From positions 3,842,501-3,906,500 of the forward strand of contig NZ_CP047030.1 in the NCBI RefSeq assembly GCF_009796825.1: a stretch of 64,000 nt of DNA, given 5' to 3'. Position numbers and translations under genes: made by a program. Source of the stretch: Algibacter sp. L3A6. Lineage in GTDB: Bacteria > Bacteroidota > Bacteroidia > Flavobacteriales > Flavobacteriaceae. The notes under the pieces were generated by a model that worked only from the letters and a program-made list of their open reading frames with translations, ran no database searches and was not told where the DNA came from. This document shows positions 44,453-53,297 of this stretch, in pieces. How positions within the stretch are numbered: the stretch's first letter is position 1; each line of letters opens with the position of its first letter.

Positions 44453-45199
44453 CTATTTATTTTTTACATAAATTAACTTAAAGCGTCCGTTTGTTTGATC
44501 ACGTTGCTCCATTTCAAATTGTGGTAGAGATTTAAACAGTGGTGTTAACTTCTGGAAACCAAAGTTTCGAGAATCGAAGTTAGGTTGCTTTTTAAGAATT
44601 AAAGAGCCTACATCGCCTAAAAACGCCCAACCATCATCGTCTGCAGCATCATCTACAGAGTTTTTCAACATCTTAATAATTTTAGGTGTTATGTTGTATA
44701 GGTTCTCTTTTTTAGGTTTCACTCCTTTCTTGTCCTTACTAATGTCTTCATCTTCATCACTATCCTTAGCAAGGATTTCTAGATAGATAAATTTATCGCA
44801 AGCCACAATAAAAGGGTTCGGTGTTTTCTTTTCCCCCATACCATAAACCACCATAGCGGCTTCTCGCAATCGGGTAGCTAATTTTGTAAAATCACTATCT
44901 GATGATACTAAGCAAAAACCGTTTACCTTTTCAGAATATAAAATATCCATAGCATCGATAATCATTGCTGAATCTGTAGCATTTTTACCTGTTGTATAGC
45001 CATATTGTTGTATTGGCGTTATGGCATTTTCCAAAAGCACATTTTTCCATTTGGAAAGATGTGGTTTGGTCCAATCACCATAAATGCGCTTAATTGTTGG
45101 TGTGCCGTATTTGGCTATTTCTTCCATCATTTCAGAAATATATCTAGATGGTATGTTGTCGCCATCGATTAGAACGGCAATTTTTGTGTCTTTTATCAT
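44453..45199 (-). CDS. NYN-domain (LabA/DUF88) protein with C-terminal OST-HTH-like region
   Basis: A 248-residue cytoplasmic protein. The N-terminal PIN/NYN nuclease-like domain has acidic residues in VLIDGDNIPSRYI, ATDSAMIIDAMDILYSE and FCLVSSDSDF, the usual four-Asp set for metal binding. The C-terminal part (about 175-245) matches the OST-HTH/LOTUS-type fold (LKNSVDDAADDDGWAFLGDVG, LKKQPNFDSRNFGFQKLTPLFK). An RNase or RNA-binding role is plausible. Single gene, convergent with the Gfo/Idh gene. Confidence 0.87.
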   Translation of the reverse strand: MIKDTKIAVLIDGDNIPSRYISEMMEEIAKYGTPTIKRIYGDWTKPHLSKWKNVLLENAITPIQQYGYTTGKNATDSAMIIDAMDILYSEKVNGFCLVSSDSDFTKLATRLREAAMVVYGMGEKKTPNPFIVACDKFIYLEILAKDSDEDEDISKDKKGVKPKKENLYNITPKIIKMLKNSVDDAADDDGWAFLGDVGSLILKKQPNFDSRNFGFQKLTPLFKSLPQFEMEQRDQTNGRFKLIYVKNK

Positions 45200-45315
45200 A
45201 ATTATTAAAGATAAAAAAATATAACAGATTCTATATTTTCTTTTTATTATTTTTTATGGAATTTTTCCTAAAAAACAACCGGACATTATTTTAGCCTATT
45301 GTTACCAGATAAATC

Positions 45316-45414
45316 GCGTTAGGGATTGTAGTATTGTTGGAGCTCTTTTTGTGTTGTTGCACCTATTGCAACACAAAAAAGCGACTGCGGAAAGCCCGAC
45401 CCTTGGGTAACGCC
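45316..45414 (+). repeat. 99-bp dispersed hairpin repeat, copy A
   Basis: It starts GCGTTAGGGATTG and ends CCCGACCCTTGGGTAACGCC. The middle is an almost perfect hairpin, TTTTTGTG..TTGCA and TGCAA CACAAAAA with a 3-nt bulge. A second copy lies inverted at 54312-54410 with 3 differences in 99. The GCGTTAGGGATTG and GCGGAAAGCCCGACC ends resemble a repeat family I know from many Flavobacteriaceae genomes. Confidence 0.85.
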
Positions 45415-45443
45415 ATTACAAACAACATGCTAAAATTAGGAAT

Positions 45444-45479
45444 AAAAAAAAGCTATATTCTTTGAGAGACATAGCTTTT
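45444..45479 (-). terminator. Terminator of the kdsB operon
   Basis: AAAAGCTAT (45448-45456) pairs with ATAGCTTTT (45471-45479). On the minus strand it ends TTTTTTT. It is 113 nt past the stop of the PlsC-like gene, last of the operon. Confidence 0.8.
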
Positions 45480-45591
45480 GGAGTTTTAGTTGAAAATTCT
45501 GTTTCTTTTTAGGGACAAACAATTGTTTACTTTATGTTTCAGGATTCGCAACTAAACTATTAATTTCAAATATTATGCCAGTTTTAATGAC

Positions 45592-46140
45592 TTATGAATA
45601 TTTGGATACTTTTCCTTTTACATCTTTAAAAAATGCTCTAAGCACTTCGAAATCTGCTTCGACATTATCTGTTGGATAAAATGGTTCTGAAATTTTGTTT
45701 TGCTTATTTTCAAAATCTAGCGTAAACATAATTATTGGAACGTTAGCTTGTTTAGCGAGGTAGTAAAAACCGGTTCGCCATTGGTCAACTTTTTTTCTTG
45801 TTCCTTCGGGTGCTAACGTCATTCTAAACTCTTCTTTTTCTTTAAAAAGTTTAGCTATGGCATCTACCTTATTCTCGTTATTTTGACGGTTAATAGGCGC
45901 ACCTCCTAAGGCTCTAAAAAACCAAGCTACCGGAAATACAAACAACTCTTTTTTGCCAACAAAATTGGTTTTAAATTGGATTACAGCTCGCAATAAAACT
46001 CCAAGGTAAAAATCGTGCCAACTGGTGTGTGGTGCGGCAATAATAACCGCTTTTTTAACCGTATCTTTTGAGAAATTTGTGTTACCAACAATTTGCCAGC
46101 CTAAGACCTTAAAATAGATAACTTTGGCTAGCCATTGCAT
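45592..46140 (-). CDS. PlsC-like lysophospholipid/glycerol acyltransferase
   Basis: A 182-residue acyltransferase of the PlsC superfamily. The catalytic HxxxxD motif is H38 to D43 (APHTSWHDFY) and LAPEGTRKKVDQWRTGFY contains the PEGTR block III. It lacks a long transmembrane anchor, having only a weak N-terminal hydrophobic segment. It is the last gene of the kdsB-HAD-CAT-KdnB-PlsC-like operon, starting 1 nt after KdnB. Possible acceptors include lipid A or phospholipid; the operon favours an envelope role. Confidence 0.85.
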   Translation of the reverse strand: MQWLAKVIYFKVLGWQIVGNTNFSKDTVKKAVIIAAPHTSWHDFYLGVLLRAVIQFKTNFVGKKELFVFPVAWFFRALGGAPINRQNNENKVDAIAKLFKEKEEFRMTLAPEGTRKKVDQWRTGFYYLAKQANVPIIMFTLDFENKQNKISEPFYPTDNVEADFEVLRAFFKDVKGKVSKYS

Positions 46141-46141
46141 A

Positions 46142-47224
46142 TTATATTTTTTTATAAATTCCTTTTAATTTTTCTGGTGTTATAGTTTCTTTCCAATTTT
46201 TACCTATTGCATTTTCCCAAAGTGGCTCTAAACTTAATGCCACACGAATCATAGTATCAAACTGCTCATCGGTTAATTTTGAACAAATACCTGTTGGTAA
46301 CTCTATGTTGTGTTTTGCTTTCATTTGTTTAAAAATGGCAACACCTTCTGGGTAAAACTCTTCTAAATGATCGAAAACTAAACAGTTACCAATACCATGT
46401 TTTACACCTAATAAAAACGATAAACCATAACTCATGGCATGTGCTACACCTACTTGAGAGTAAGCAATACTCATACCTCCGTGCCAGCTAGCCATCATTA
46501 ATTTATCTTGAGATTCTTCTTCAGATAAATCGCCATCTAAAAATATTTCTTTACATAAATCGAACGATTTTTCTCCGTAAGTTTTACTAAACTCATTTAA
46601 GTAAGTACCATTTAAGGACTCTACGCAATGTACATAGCAATCCATACCTGTGTAAAACCATTGATCTTTTGGCACATCTTTAGACAATTCTGGATCTAAA
46701 AGTACTTGATCGAACGGCGTAAAATCACTATTAATTCCTAATTTGAGTTTTGGACCTGTGAGTATAGTTGTTCTGGATACCTCTGCTCCTGTTCCTGAAA
46801 TTGTCGGGATACCAACGTGATAAATAGCTGCGTTTTTTACTAAATCCCACCCTTGGTAATCTTGAGCTTCGCCTTCGTTTGTTATTAAAAGCGCTACGGC
46901 TTTTGATAAATCTAACAAGCTACCTCCACCAATACCTATAATACCAGATGGACGCTCTTTAGATTTTAATATTATATCTTCAACAAGTTCGTCAACTTGT
47001 GTTGTTTTAGGTTCTTCTTTAGATGAAACAAATATAATTCTATCATCATAAGAAAGGTCTATTCTAGATGTTAACCAAGCGTTGTTTTTAAAAACGTCGT
47101 CTATTAAGAAAATAAAAGGCGCATGAATACTAGATCGTTTTGGGGCTAAAACGTCGTTTATTTGATTGAAACTACCTCTGCCAAATATAACTCTAGGCAC
47201 CATTGGAAAGTTTTTGTAACTCAT
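46142..47224 (-). CDS. Iron-containing alcohol dehydrogenase, KdnB-like (Kdo 8-oxidase)
   Basis: A 360-residue metal-dependent dehydrogenase of the class III Fe-ADH family. GIGGGSLLDLSKAVA holds the NAD-binding GGGS (99-102), and the metal ligands are D195, H199 (TGMDCYVHCVES), H262 and H276 (GVAHAMSYG, KHGIGNCLVF). GIPTISGTGAEVSRT and FTPFDQVLLDPEL are close to Shewanella KdnB, which oxidises C8 of Kdo so that KdnA can aminate it to Kdo8N. It shares an operon with kdsB, which fits Kdo chemistry. No KdnA-like aminotransferase is next to it. The KdnB assignment is from recalled similarity and needs a search. Confidence 0.78.
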   Translation of the reverse strand: MSYKNFPMVPRVIFGRGSFNQINDVLAPKRSSIHAPFIFLIDDVFKNNAWLTSRIDLSYDDRIIFVSSKEEPKTTQVDELVEDIILKSKERPSGIIGIGGGSLLDLSKAVALLITNEGEAQDYQGWDLVKNAAIYHVGIPTISGTGAEVSRTTILTGPKLKLGINSDFTPFDQVLLDPELSKDVPKDQWFYTGMDCYVHCVESLNGTYLNEFSKTYGEKSFDLCKEIFLDGDLSEEESQDKLMMASWHGGMSIAYSQVGVAHAMSYGLSFLLGVKHGIGNCLVFDHLEEFYPEGVAIFKQMKAKHNIELPTGICSKLTDEQFDTMIRVALSLEPLWENAIGKNWKETITPEKLKGIYKKI

Positions 47225-47272
47225 TTGTTAGGTTTTCTTTTACGAAATGTAAAAATACTATTAATTTAAATT

Positions 47273-47890
47273 TTACTGGTTTAAAAACTGCTGAAATTTC
47301 TTAGAAAAAAGTCCCACATGGTATCCATCCACTAAGGCGTGGTTTACATGTATGGACACATTCATAATTAATTCATCATTTATAAGGGTCGCTTTCCCAA
47401 AAGATAATTTTGGAACACTATCTACAAGCCCAGAATTAGGTTCTTTATGTGCTATAAAATTGACCCAAGGTAATGCGGAACAATGAATACAATCTTGGCC
47501 ATTAACTAGGGGAAACAATTCTGTTGTACTTTTAATACGGTTTTTCTCAGCGTCTAAGTTTTTAGAAAATGTTTCTAAATTCTCATTATAAGTCACAAAT
47601 GAAAAACCAAAGGTATTATCATCTCTTAAAATAGTTGGGGATGTGTGTATCACATCATAAGCAACTACCTGCCCGTTTTCAATTCTATATTTAAAGTTTT
47701 CTATCGCGTTAATGGCACGCATACAATCGTGCAAATACCGAGTAAAAAAGCTTGTTTTTGTTTCCTTAGAAACTTGATATGCCTTGGTGACATTGAATGG
47801 TATAGTTACAGCGAAAGAAGGATCGGCTAAGCCCGAAAAATGTTCGAAATGCTGTTTTCTATTCCAAGTATTAATATCGATTACTTTCAA
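47273..47890 (-). CDS. CatA-like O-acetyltransferase (chloramphenicol acetyltransferase family)
   Basis: A 205-residue protein of the CAT fold. The catalytic histidine H184 with D188 lies in HVNHALVDGYHVG, and SALPWVNFIAH is the substrate-side strand, both typical of CAT trimers. It starts 1 nt after the HAD gene stop and precedes the KdnB gene by 48 nt, so it belongs to the kdsB operon. The location favours acetylation of a cell-envelope sugar or metabolite rather than drug resistance; chloramphenicol resistance cannot be inferred. Confidence 0.85.
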   Translation of the reverse strand: MKVIDINTWNRKQHFEHFSGLADPSFAVTIPFNVTKAYQVSKETKTSFFTRYLHDCMRAINAIENFKYRIENGQVVAYDVIHTSPTILRDDNTFGFSFVTYNENLETFSKNLDAEKNRIKSTTELFPLVNGQDCIHCSALPWVNFIAHKEPNSGLVDSVPKLSFGKATLINDELIMNVSIHVNHALVDGYHVGLFSKKFQQFLNQ

Positions 47891-47891
47891 A

Positions 47892-48596
47892 TTAATTAAT
47901 AAGTTTTAAAAGTTCGGTTAATGTATTTATAGTTCTGTAAGCCTTACCGTTGGTTTCCTTTTCGGTAACTTGCTCGTGTGCCCAAGTGGTATGAAAAGGG
48001 ACGTGTATAGCCTGGGCTTTTAAATTCACTAAGGGTAAAACATCTGATTTTAATGAATTTCCTATCATTAAAAATTCCGAAGGCTTCACATCTAAACGGT
48101 TTAGCATTTGAGAATAATTATCTTCTTGCTTATCACTTAAAACTTCAATATGGTGAAAATAATGGGTTAAACCCGATTTCTCTAATTTACGTTCCTGATC
48201 CAATAAATCGCCTTTAGTTGCTAGAATAAGTCTATATTTTTTTGATAAATTTTCTAAAACTTCTTCTACGCCCTCTAAAAGTTCCACAGGCTTATTAAGC
48301 ATATTTTTTCCGATGTTTAAAATAGCTTCTATGGTTTTATTAGAAACGGTATAGTTCGATAGTTCCAACGCTACTTCTACCATCGATAAGGTAAACGCTT
48401 TTATACCGTAACCATATAAAGGTAAATTGCTTATTTCTTTTTTGAAAAGTTCTTGATCAATTTTATTAGGTGTTTCATATTTTGATAACAACCTACCAAT
48501 TTCATCTTCGGCTTCTCGAAAATAAGTTTCGTTTACCCAAAGTGTATCATCGGCATCAAAACCAATTACTTTAATGTTATCGTAATTTATTTCCAT
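47892..48596 (-). CDS. HAD-superfamily hydrolase (YjjG-like)
   Basis: A 234-residue phosphatase of the HAD superfamily with the nucleophile motif D14-x-D16 (GFDADDTLW) and a C1-type cap of about 80 residues. ATKGDLLDQERKLEKSGL is motif II/III, and MIGNSLKSDVLP is motif IV. Its start overlaps the kdsB stop by 10 nt. The cap type is unlike KdsC (Kdo-8-phosphate phosphatase), so it is more likely a general nucleotidase-like HAD, but operon context keeps a Kdo-related role open. Confidence 0.86.
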   Translation of the reverse strand: MEINYDNIKVIGFDADDTLWVNETYFREAEDEIGRLLSKYETPNKIDQELFKKEISNLPLYGYGIKAFTLSMVEVALELSNYTVSNKTIEAILNIGKNMLNKPVELLEGVEEVLENLSKKYRLILATKGDLLDQERKLEKSGLTHYFHHIEVLSDKQEDNYSQMLNRLDVKPSEFLMIGNSLKSDVLPLVNLKAQAIHVPFHTTWAHEQVTEKETNGKAYRTINTLTELLKLIN

Positions 48597-49315
48597 AATT
48601 TCTTTGCGCGCTCTAAATCTTCAGGTGTATCTATTTCTACACCTTGTACATCAGTTTCTACCATTTTAATACGTTTACCGTATTCTAAATAACGAATACA
48701 TTCTATTTTTTCCGAAGCTTCTAACGATAGCATTGGCAACTTATAGAAATCTATAATAGCCTGCTTTCTAAATGCATAAACACCTTTATGTTTAAAATAT
48801 CGAACACCTACACCTTTATCACGAGGATAAGGAATTGGGCTTCTTGAAAAATAAAGTGCAAAATTGGACTGATCGACAATTACTTTTACCGTATTCGGGT
48901 TTTTAATTTCTTCTTCGTCAGTAATATGTACCATTAATGATGCCAAATCAACTTCTTTATTAGGGTCTTGTTTAAATACCTCAATAAGTTTAGTTAACGA
49001 TTCTTTATCAGTAAAAGGCTCATCGCCTTGCACATTAATAACAATATCTACATCTAAAAGCTCTACTGCTTCAGCAATTCTATCGCTGCCACAATCGTGC
49101 TCCTTTTTGCTCATAATGGCTTTTCCGCCGTGGTTTACAATTTCATTATAAATAATATCGCTATCTGTAACCACAATAACATCATCAAAAAGTTTGGTAG
49201 CAACCGTAGCCTCGTAAGTTCTAAGAATAACAGTTTTCCCTCCTAGGTCTTGCATAAGTTTTGCCGGGAAACGTGATGCACTGTACCGTGCAGGAATCAT
49301 TGATATTATTTTCAT
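48587..49315 (-). CDS. kdsB: 3-deoxy-manno-octulosonate cytidylyltransferase
   Basis: A 242-residue enzyme that makes CMP-Kdo for lipopolysaccharide. MIPARYSASRFPAKLM (6-21) is the nucleotide-binding start, VINVQGDEPF is the metal-binding strand, and YFSRSPIPYPRD and HKGVYAFRKQAI are the sugar-side blocks. It is the first gene of the five-gene operon and overlaps the HAD gene by 10 nt. In Shewanella, KdsB acts with KdnAB on 8-amino-Kdo; the KdnB-like gene downstream makes that worth checking. Confidence 0.95.
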   Translation of the reverse strand: MKIISMIPARYSASRFPAKLMQDLGGKTVILRTYEATVATKLFDDVIVVTDSDIIYNEIVNHGGKAIMSKKEHDCGSDRIAEAVELLDVDIVINVQGDEPFTDKESLTKLIEVFKQDPNKEVDLASLMVHITDEEEIKNPNTVKVIVDQSNFALYFSRSPIPYPRDKGVGVRYFKHKGVYAFRKQAIIDFYKLPMLSLEASEKIECIRYLEYGKRIKMVETDVQGVEIDTPEDLERAKKLWK

Positions 49316-49420
49316 GTGAAATGTTACTGTCTATTAAAACTGTATTTTAGTTTTTCATTAAAGCCATTATTCAGCTAAACCTTAAATCTTCATCAAAAAT
49401 AAGATAAATAATAGAATGTT

Positions 49421-49987
49421 TTAAGGATTACTGGGCTTAAACTTCTTATAAACCTTAAAAATTATAAATAATATAAGAAGAACTAAAACAATAGCAAGAA
49501 TTGGCATAAATATAGACACAACCGACATTACCACAGATGTTCCTGTTTCTAAAGTGGCTACAATAGGGTTGGCTAAACCACCTGTTGTTGCTGTTGAAGC
49601 TAAACGCGTGGTACTCGAAGTTCCTGCTACTGCAGCAGCTGTACCTCCACCAGCAATAATAGCTAGTGCCCAAGTTACTACTGGACTTAAATCGGCAACA
49701 GTAGACAACATAACTGCTGTACCAGCCAAGGCGGCTAATGGTACTGCAACGGTATCTAATAAGTTATCGACATATGGAATGAAATATGCGCAAATCTCTA
49801 CCAATGTAGCTACGCCAAGTGTAATTATAGCAGCGGTACTCCCAATCCATTGCCAAGATTCGTTAAGCTCCCAAACATCAAAATAAGCCGCTAAACTTAA
49901 TGCGAATAAGGGCATAAAAACTCGAAAACCCACTGATGCGGAAAGTCCGATACCTAAAAAAATACTTATTATTGTTTCTACTGTCAT
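49421..49987 (-). CDS. DUF4126 membrane protein
   Basis: A 188-residue protein with four or five hydrophobic helices. It matches DUF4126: FLGIGLSASVGFRVFMPLFAL (10-30) in two hydrophobic runs, VEICAYFIPYVDNLLDTVAVPLAALAGT split over a turn, and the Ala/Thr-rich GGGTAAAVAGTSSTTRLAST. The Gly/Thr/Ala-rich half gives an unusual composition. Role unknown; probably inner membrane. It lies alone between kdsB and the RecD-like gene. Confidence 0.8.
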   Translation of the reverse strand: MTVETIISIFLGIGLSASVGFRVFMPLFALSLAAYFDVWELNESWQWIGSTAAIITLGVATLVEICAYFIPYVDNLLDTVAVPLAALAGTAVMLSTVADLSPVVTWALAIIAGGGTAAAVAGTSSTTRLASTATTGGLANPIVATLETGTSVVMSVVSIFMPILAIVLVLLILFIIFKVYKKFKPSNP

Positions 49988-50160
49988 AAAAAAATTAAAT
50001 CCATTTAAATGAAATTCTTCACTATATCAGGAATATTAAAGTTACTAAAGATAAATAATTAAAAAAGATTAACGACATCTACCTTGTTGTAAAGAAGAAA
50101 TCCGTTTCTAATTTTATTAATTTTATCAAGAACTGTGCCTTTACTTATTTTTATACTGTG

Positions 50161-51600
50161 CTACTCGGAAAGCGGGTCTTCCTCAAAAAACTCATCTTTA
50201 AAACCAATAAGATATAATTTTTCTTTAGCACGCGTGGCGGCGGTATAAAGCCAGCGTAAATAATCTTTATCTATCCCGTTTGGTAAATAAGGCTGCTCCA
50301 CAAAAACGGTATTCCATTGTCCACCCTGAGATTTATGGCAAGTTATAGCATAAGAGAACTTTACCTGTAAGGCATTAAAATGTTTGTTGCTTTTTACCTT
50401 TAGAAATTTTTTATATTTAGAAGTTTCATTTTCAAAATCTTTCATCACTTCTTGGTACAATCGGTTAGACTCATCGTAAGGTAACGAAGGCGTTTCAGCC
50501 TCAATAGTATCTAGAAGCAACACCGTTTCAAAAGGTTGCATTTTAGGATAATCTACCATACGCACTTTAACTTCCGCGAAGCGAAAACCATACAATTCCT
50601 GAATACTAAAAATTTCTAATACTTCAATAATATCTCCATTGGCTATAAAACCTGCTTCTGTAGTGGGCTTTAACCAAAAATAATTATTTTTAACTACCAT
50701 CAAATAATCACCAGCAGATAATTCGTTTTCATTAAATAAAATACGACTTCTAATTTGTTGATTATACATATTAGCACGTTTATTACTCCGCACAATTATC
50801 GCCGTTTCTTCGTTTCCTAATTCACTATAAGCGTCGTTTATAGCGTCCATAATTTCGTAACCATCAACTAGCCTAACAATATCTTTAAAGCCGTTTAAAT
50901 CAAACTTAAAATAATCATACATCTCTCTTGCCAACACATCTCTAAGTATAGTTGCATTAACTAGTATACCAGAATCCTGACCTTGCCTAACCACTTCGTC
51001 CAATTCCATTCTAGTCACCTCTTTGTTGTAATTTAAAGCTAAGGTGTTTTCGTCTAGAGCCGGACTAATATCCAATTTTACCGGAGGCAACTGCGCGGTA
51101 TCACCAATTAATAATAACTTACAATTATGACCAGCATAAACGTATTGCATTAAATCGTCTAAAAGCGATCCATTTTCCATTAATTTAGATTCGCTTGGCG
51201 TATCCGGAATCATCGACGCTTCATCTACAATAAAAATGGTGTTTTTATGCTTATTCGGTTGTAGAACAAACTTTACACCACCACCAGCATCTTTTTTTGG
51301 GAAATATATTTTTTTATGAATAGTGAATGCCTCTTTTCCAGAATAATTAGCGATTACTTTGGCTGCTCGGCCGGTTGGCGCCATTAAAACGGCACTCTTT
51401 TTTGCCTTCCATAAATTGTTTACAATAGCCCCTACAATCGTTGTTTTCCCAGTACCTGCGTAGCCTTTAAGCAAATACAAGGCGTTTTTATCGCTTTTAA
51501 AGATAAACTCTGATAATTGCTGAAGTACAATATTTTGTTTAATTGTTGGATTAAACGGAAACTGCTGTTTTATAAGGGAATAGAATTCGGATGCTGTCAT
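50161..51600 (-). CDS. RecD/Pif1-like ATP-dependent DNA helicase
   Basis: A 479-residue SF1 helicase of the RecD2/TraA-like group. Motif I is GYAGTGKTT (46-54), motif II IVDEASM, and the C-terminal TCHKSQGGQWNTVFVE (motif V/VI region) with TAATRAKEKLYLI. It has no RecB/RecC partner nearby and lacks the long RecD2 N-terminal part, as in the widespread short Bacteroidetes form. A role in DNA repair or replication fork processing is likely. Divergent from the 51731 gene, with a TATCTTTG box (51628-51635) at its own -7. Confidence 0.88.
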   Translation of the reverse strand: MTASEFYSLIKQQFPFNPTIKQNIVLQQLSEFIFKSDKNALYLLKGYAGTGKTTIVGAIVNNLWKAKKSAVLMAPTGRAAKVIANYSGKEAFTIHKKIYFPKKDAGGGVKFVLQPNKHKNTIFIVDEASMIPDTPSESKLMENGSLLDDLMQYVYAGHNCKLLLIGDTAQLPPVKLDISPALDENTLALNYNKEVTRMELDEVVRQGQDSGILVNATILRDVLAREMYDYFKFDLNGFKDIVRLVDGYEIMDAINDAYSELGNEETAIIVRSNKRANMYNQQIRSRILFNENELSAGDYLMVVKNNYFWLKPTTEAGFIANGDIIEVLEIFSIQELYGFRFAEVKVRMVDYPKMQPFETVLLLDTIEAETPSLPYDESNRLYQEVMKDFENETSKYKKFLKVKSNKHFNALQVKFSYAITCHKSQGGQWNTVFVEQPYLPNGIDKDYLRWLYTAATRAKEKLYLIGFKDEFFEEDPLSE

Positions 51601-51730
51601 TAATTGAAAATAATTTTAGAAATTCTTCAAAGATAGAATGATTTTTATTCGCTTTGGTTTTTACGATTAAAAAAAAATTGTAGATTTGCTAAATAACGAT
51701 TAATAAACTTTTTAAATTAAATAACGTATT

Positions 51731-52468
51731 ATGTTGACATTTATTCTTATTGTGGTTGCGGTGATTTTAGGGACAATCGCCTTAGTTAAGCTGGTAGATA
51801 AATTTGTACCAAATAAATTAAAGCCTGTATTAAATATTGTGCTTTGGGCATTAATCGCCTTTTTTGGTTACCAGACGTACATGTCGATTTACGAGCCAAT
51901 AAAATTCAACAAATTAAAAAACGAGCGTTACGTAGTTGTTATTGAAAGTTTAAAGGATATTAGAGATTCTCAATTAGCACACAGACAAGTAACAGGTAAA
52001 TTTACTGATAGCTTTGATAAATTAATTAAGTTTATAGACACTGCAGAATATACTATTACACAACGTCGTGATTCTAGTGTTGTAGATGAAGAGTTAACAA
52101 AACGTTACGGTGTTGATACTTTTAAAGATATTATGATCCTTGATACATTAGGAACTGTATCAGTAAGAGATTCTTTATTCAAAAAATCTAATCGTTATAA
52201 AACAATGATGAATGTACCAGTTGGTAAAGAAGGTGCTACCTTCGATTTGAAAGCTGGTTTTGTTAACCAAAACGATATTAACATTCCTGTATTTGAAGCT
52301 TCAGTTAAAAAAGAAGTTCTTTTATACGATCAAAATCCAGATTTAGTAGCACAAGAAAACCAAGTAATCGCGGTAGACGGTGTTAATGGAGATGCTATAA
52401 AAGTAGGTTCTATGAACGAAGTTAAAACAAACGGAAACTGGCCAAAAACTTATGGCGATAACGAATAA
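51731..52468 (+). CDS. Two-helix membrane protein, conserved with DUF3822
   Basis: A 245-residue protein with two N-terminal transmembrane segments (about 1-20 and 31-50) and a soluble part. The VVIESLKDIRDSQLAHRQV stretch and GKFTDSFDKLIKFI look like the N-terminal region of pseudopilins or their assembly partners. The gene overlaps the DUF3822 gene by 17 nt, so the two are translationally coupled. TAGATTTG (51681-51688) is a -7-like box. I do not recognise a named family. Confidence 0.75.
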   Translation: MLTFILIVVAVILGTIALVKLVDKFVPNKLKPVLNIVLWALIAFFGYQTYMSIYEPIKFNKLKNERYVVVIESLKDIRDSQLAHRQVTGKFTDSFDKLIKFIDTAEYTITQRRDSSVVDEELTKRYGVDTFKDIMILDTLGTVSVRDSLFKKSNRYKTMMNVPVGKEGATFDLKAGFVNQNDINIPVFEASVKKEVLLYDQNPDLVAQENQVIAVDGVNGDAIKVGSMNEVKTNGNWPKTYGDNE

Positions 52469-53297
52469 TAATACAGCTATTATTAGCAAATTAACAAATA
52501 TAGAACTGTCCATTCAAATAAGCTTGAGTGGACTTTCTTTTTGTACCTTAGATAGAAGTACAAATACCATTACAGATTTAAAAGTTATCTCATTTAAAAA
52601 GAAATTAAACCCGCTTGAGCTTCTCGATAAGCTAAAGGAAACCTTTAATACAGAACCGGCCTTACAAAACAACTTTAACACCGTTAATGTTATTCATGAA
52701 AACAACCTTTCAAGTCTAGTTCCTAAGTCTATTTTTAACGAAGCGAGTATTTCAGATTATTTAAAATTCAGTACCAAAATTTTAAAATCCGATTTTATAA
52801 CCTATGATGCTATTGAATTAAATGAAAGTGTTAATGTGTATGTCCCCTACGTTAATATTAATAATTTTATATACGAAAAATTTGGAACATTTACCTTCAA
52901 TCACTTTTCTACTATATTGATTGAACAGATTCTGCACATTGAAAAAGATGCCACGATTCAAAAAATGTATGTAAACATTAATGCAGATCATTTTGAAATA
53001 ATTATTGTAAATCAAACCAAATTAATTTTCTATAATACTTTTGAATACAAAACAAAACAAGATTTTATTTACTACCTAATGTTTACTATAGAACAATTAA
53101 ATTTGAACCCAGAAATTATAAATTTAATTTTTATAGGCAATATAGACCTCAAACACGAATTATTTACTATTGTTTATAAATACATTAGGTTTGTTTATTT
53201 AGGAAACAGAGAAGATAATTTTAAATATAAAATTAACGCACACCCCAATAGTTATCATAGTAATTTCACTTTAATAAAAAGCTTCGAATGCGCATAA
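52452..53297 (+). CDS. DUF3822 family protein
   Basis: A 281-residue cytoplasmic protein of family DUF3822, common in Bacteroidetes and placed by some in an actin-like ATPase clan. Visible stretches: SIQISLSGLSFCTLD (residues about 15-29), a central AIELNESVNVYVPYVNINN, and FEIIIVNQTKLIFYNTFEY. It overlaps both the upstream membrane protein (17 nt) and the downstream RsmD gene (10 nt), so all three are coupled. Biochemical role is not known. Confidence 0.85.
   Translation: MAITNNNTAIISKLTNIELSIQISLSGLSFCTLDRSTNTITDLKVISFKKKLNPLELLDKLKETFNTEPALQNNFNTVNVIHENNLSSLVPKSIFNEASISDYLKFSTKILKSDFITYDAIELNESVNVYVPYVNINNFIYEKFGTFTFNHFSTILIEQILHIEKDATIQKMYVNINADHFEIIIVNQTKLIFYNTFEYKTKQDFIYYLMFTIEQLNLNPEIINLIFIGNIDLKHELFTIVYKYIRFVYLGNREDNFKYKINAHPNSYHSNFTLIKSFECA

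Larger units (their letters stand above)
45200..45591. other. 392-bp intergenic region with a repeat and a terminator
   Basis: It contains the 99-bp hairpin repeat (45316-45414) and the terminator of the kdsB operon (45444-45479). The leading 110 bp are the AT-rich upstream region of the NYN gene. No further genes were seen. Confidence 0.65.

Noticed and set aside
49455..49673. Minus-strand ORF of 72 codons overlapping DUF4126
   Set aside because: Alternative frame of the DUF4126 gene, Ser/Tyr-rich without a domain.
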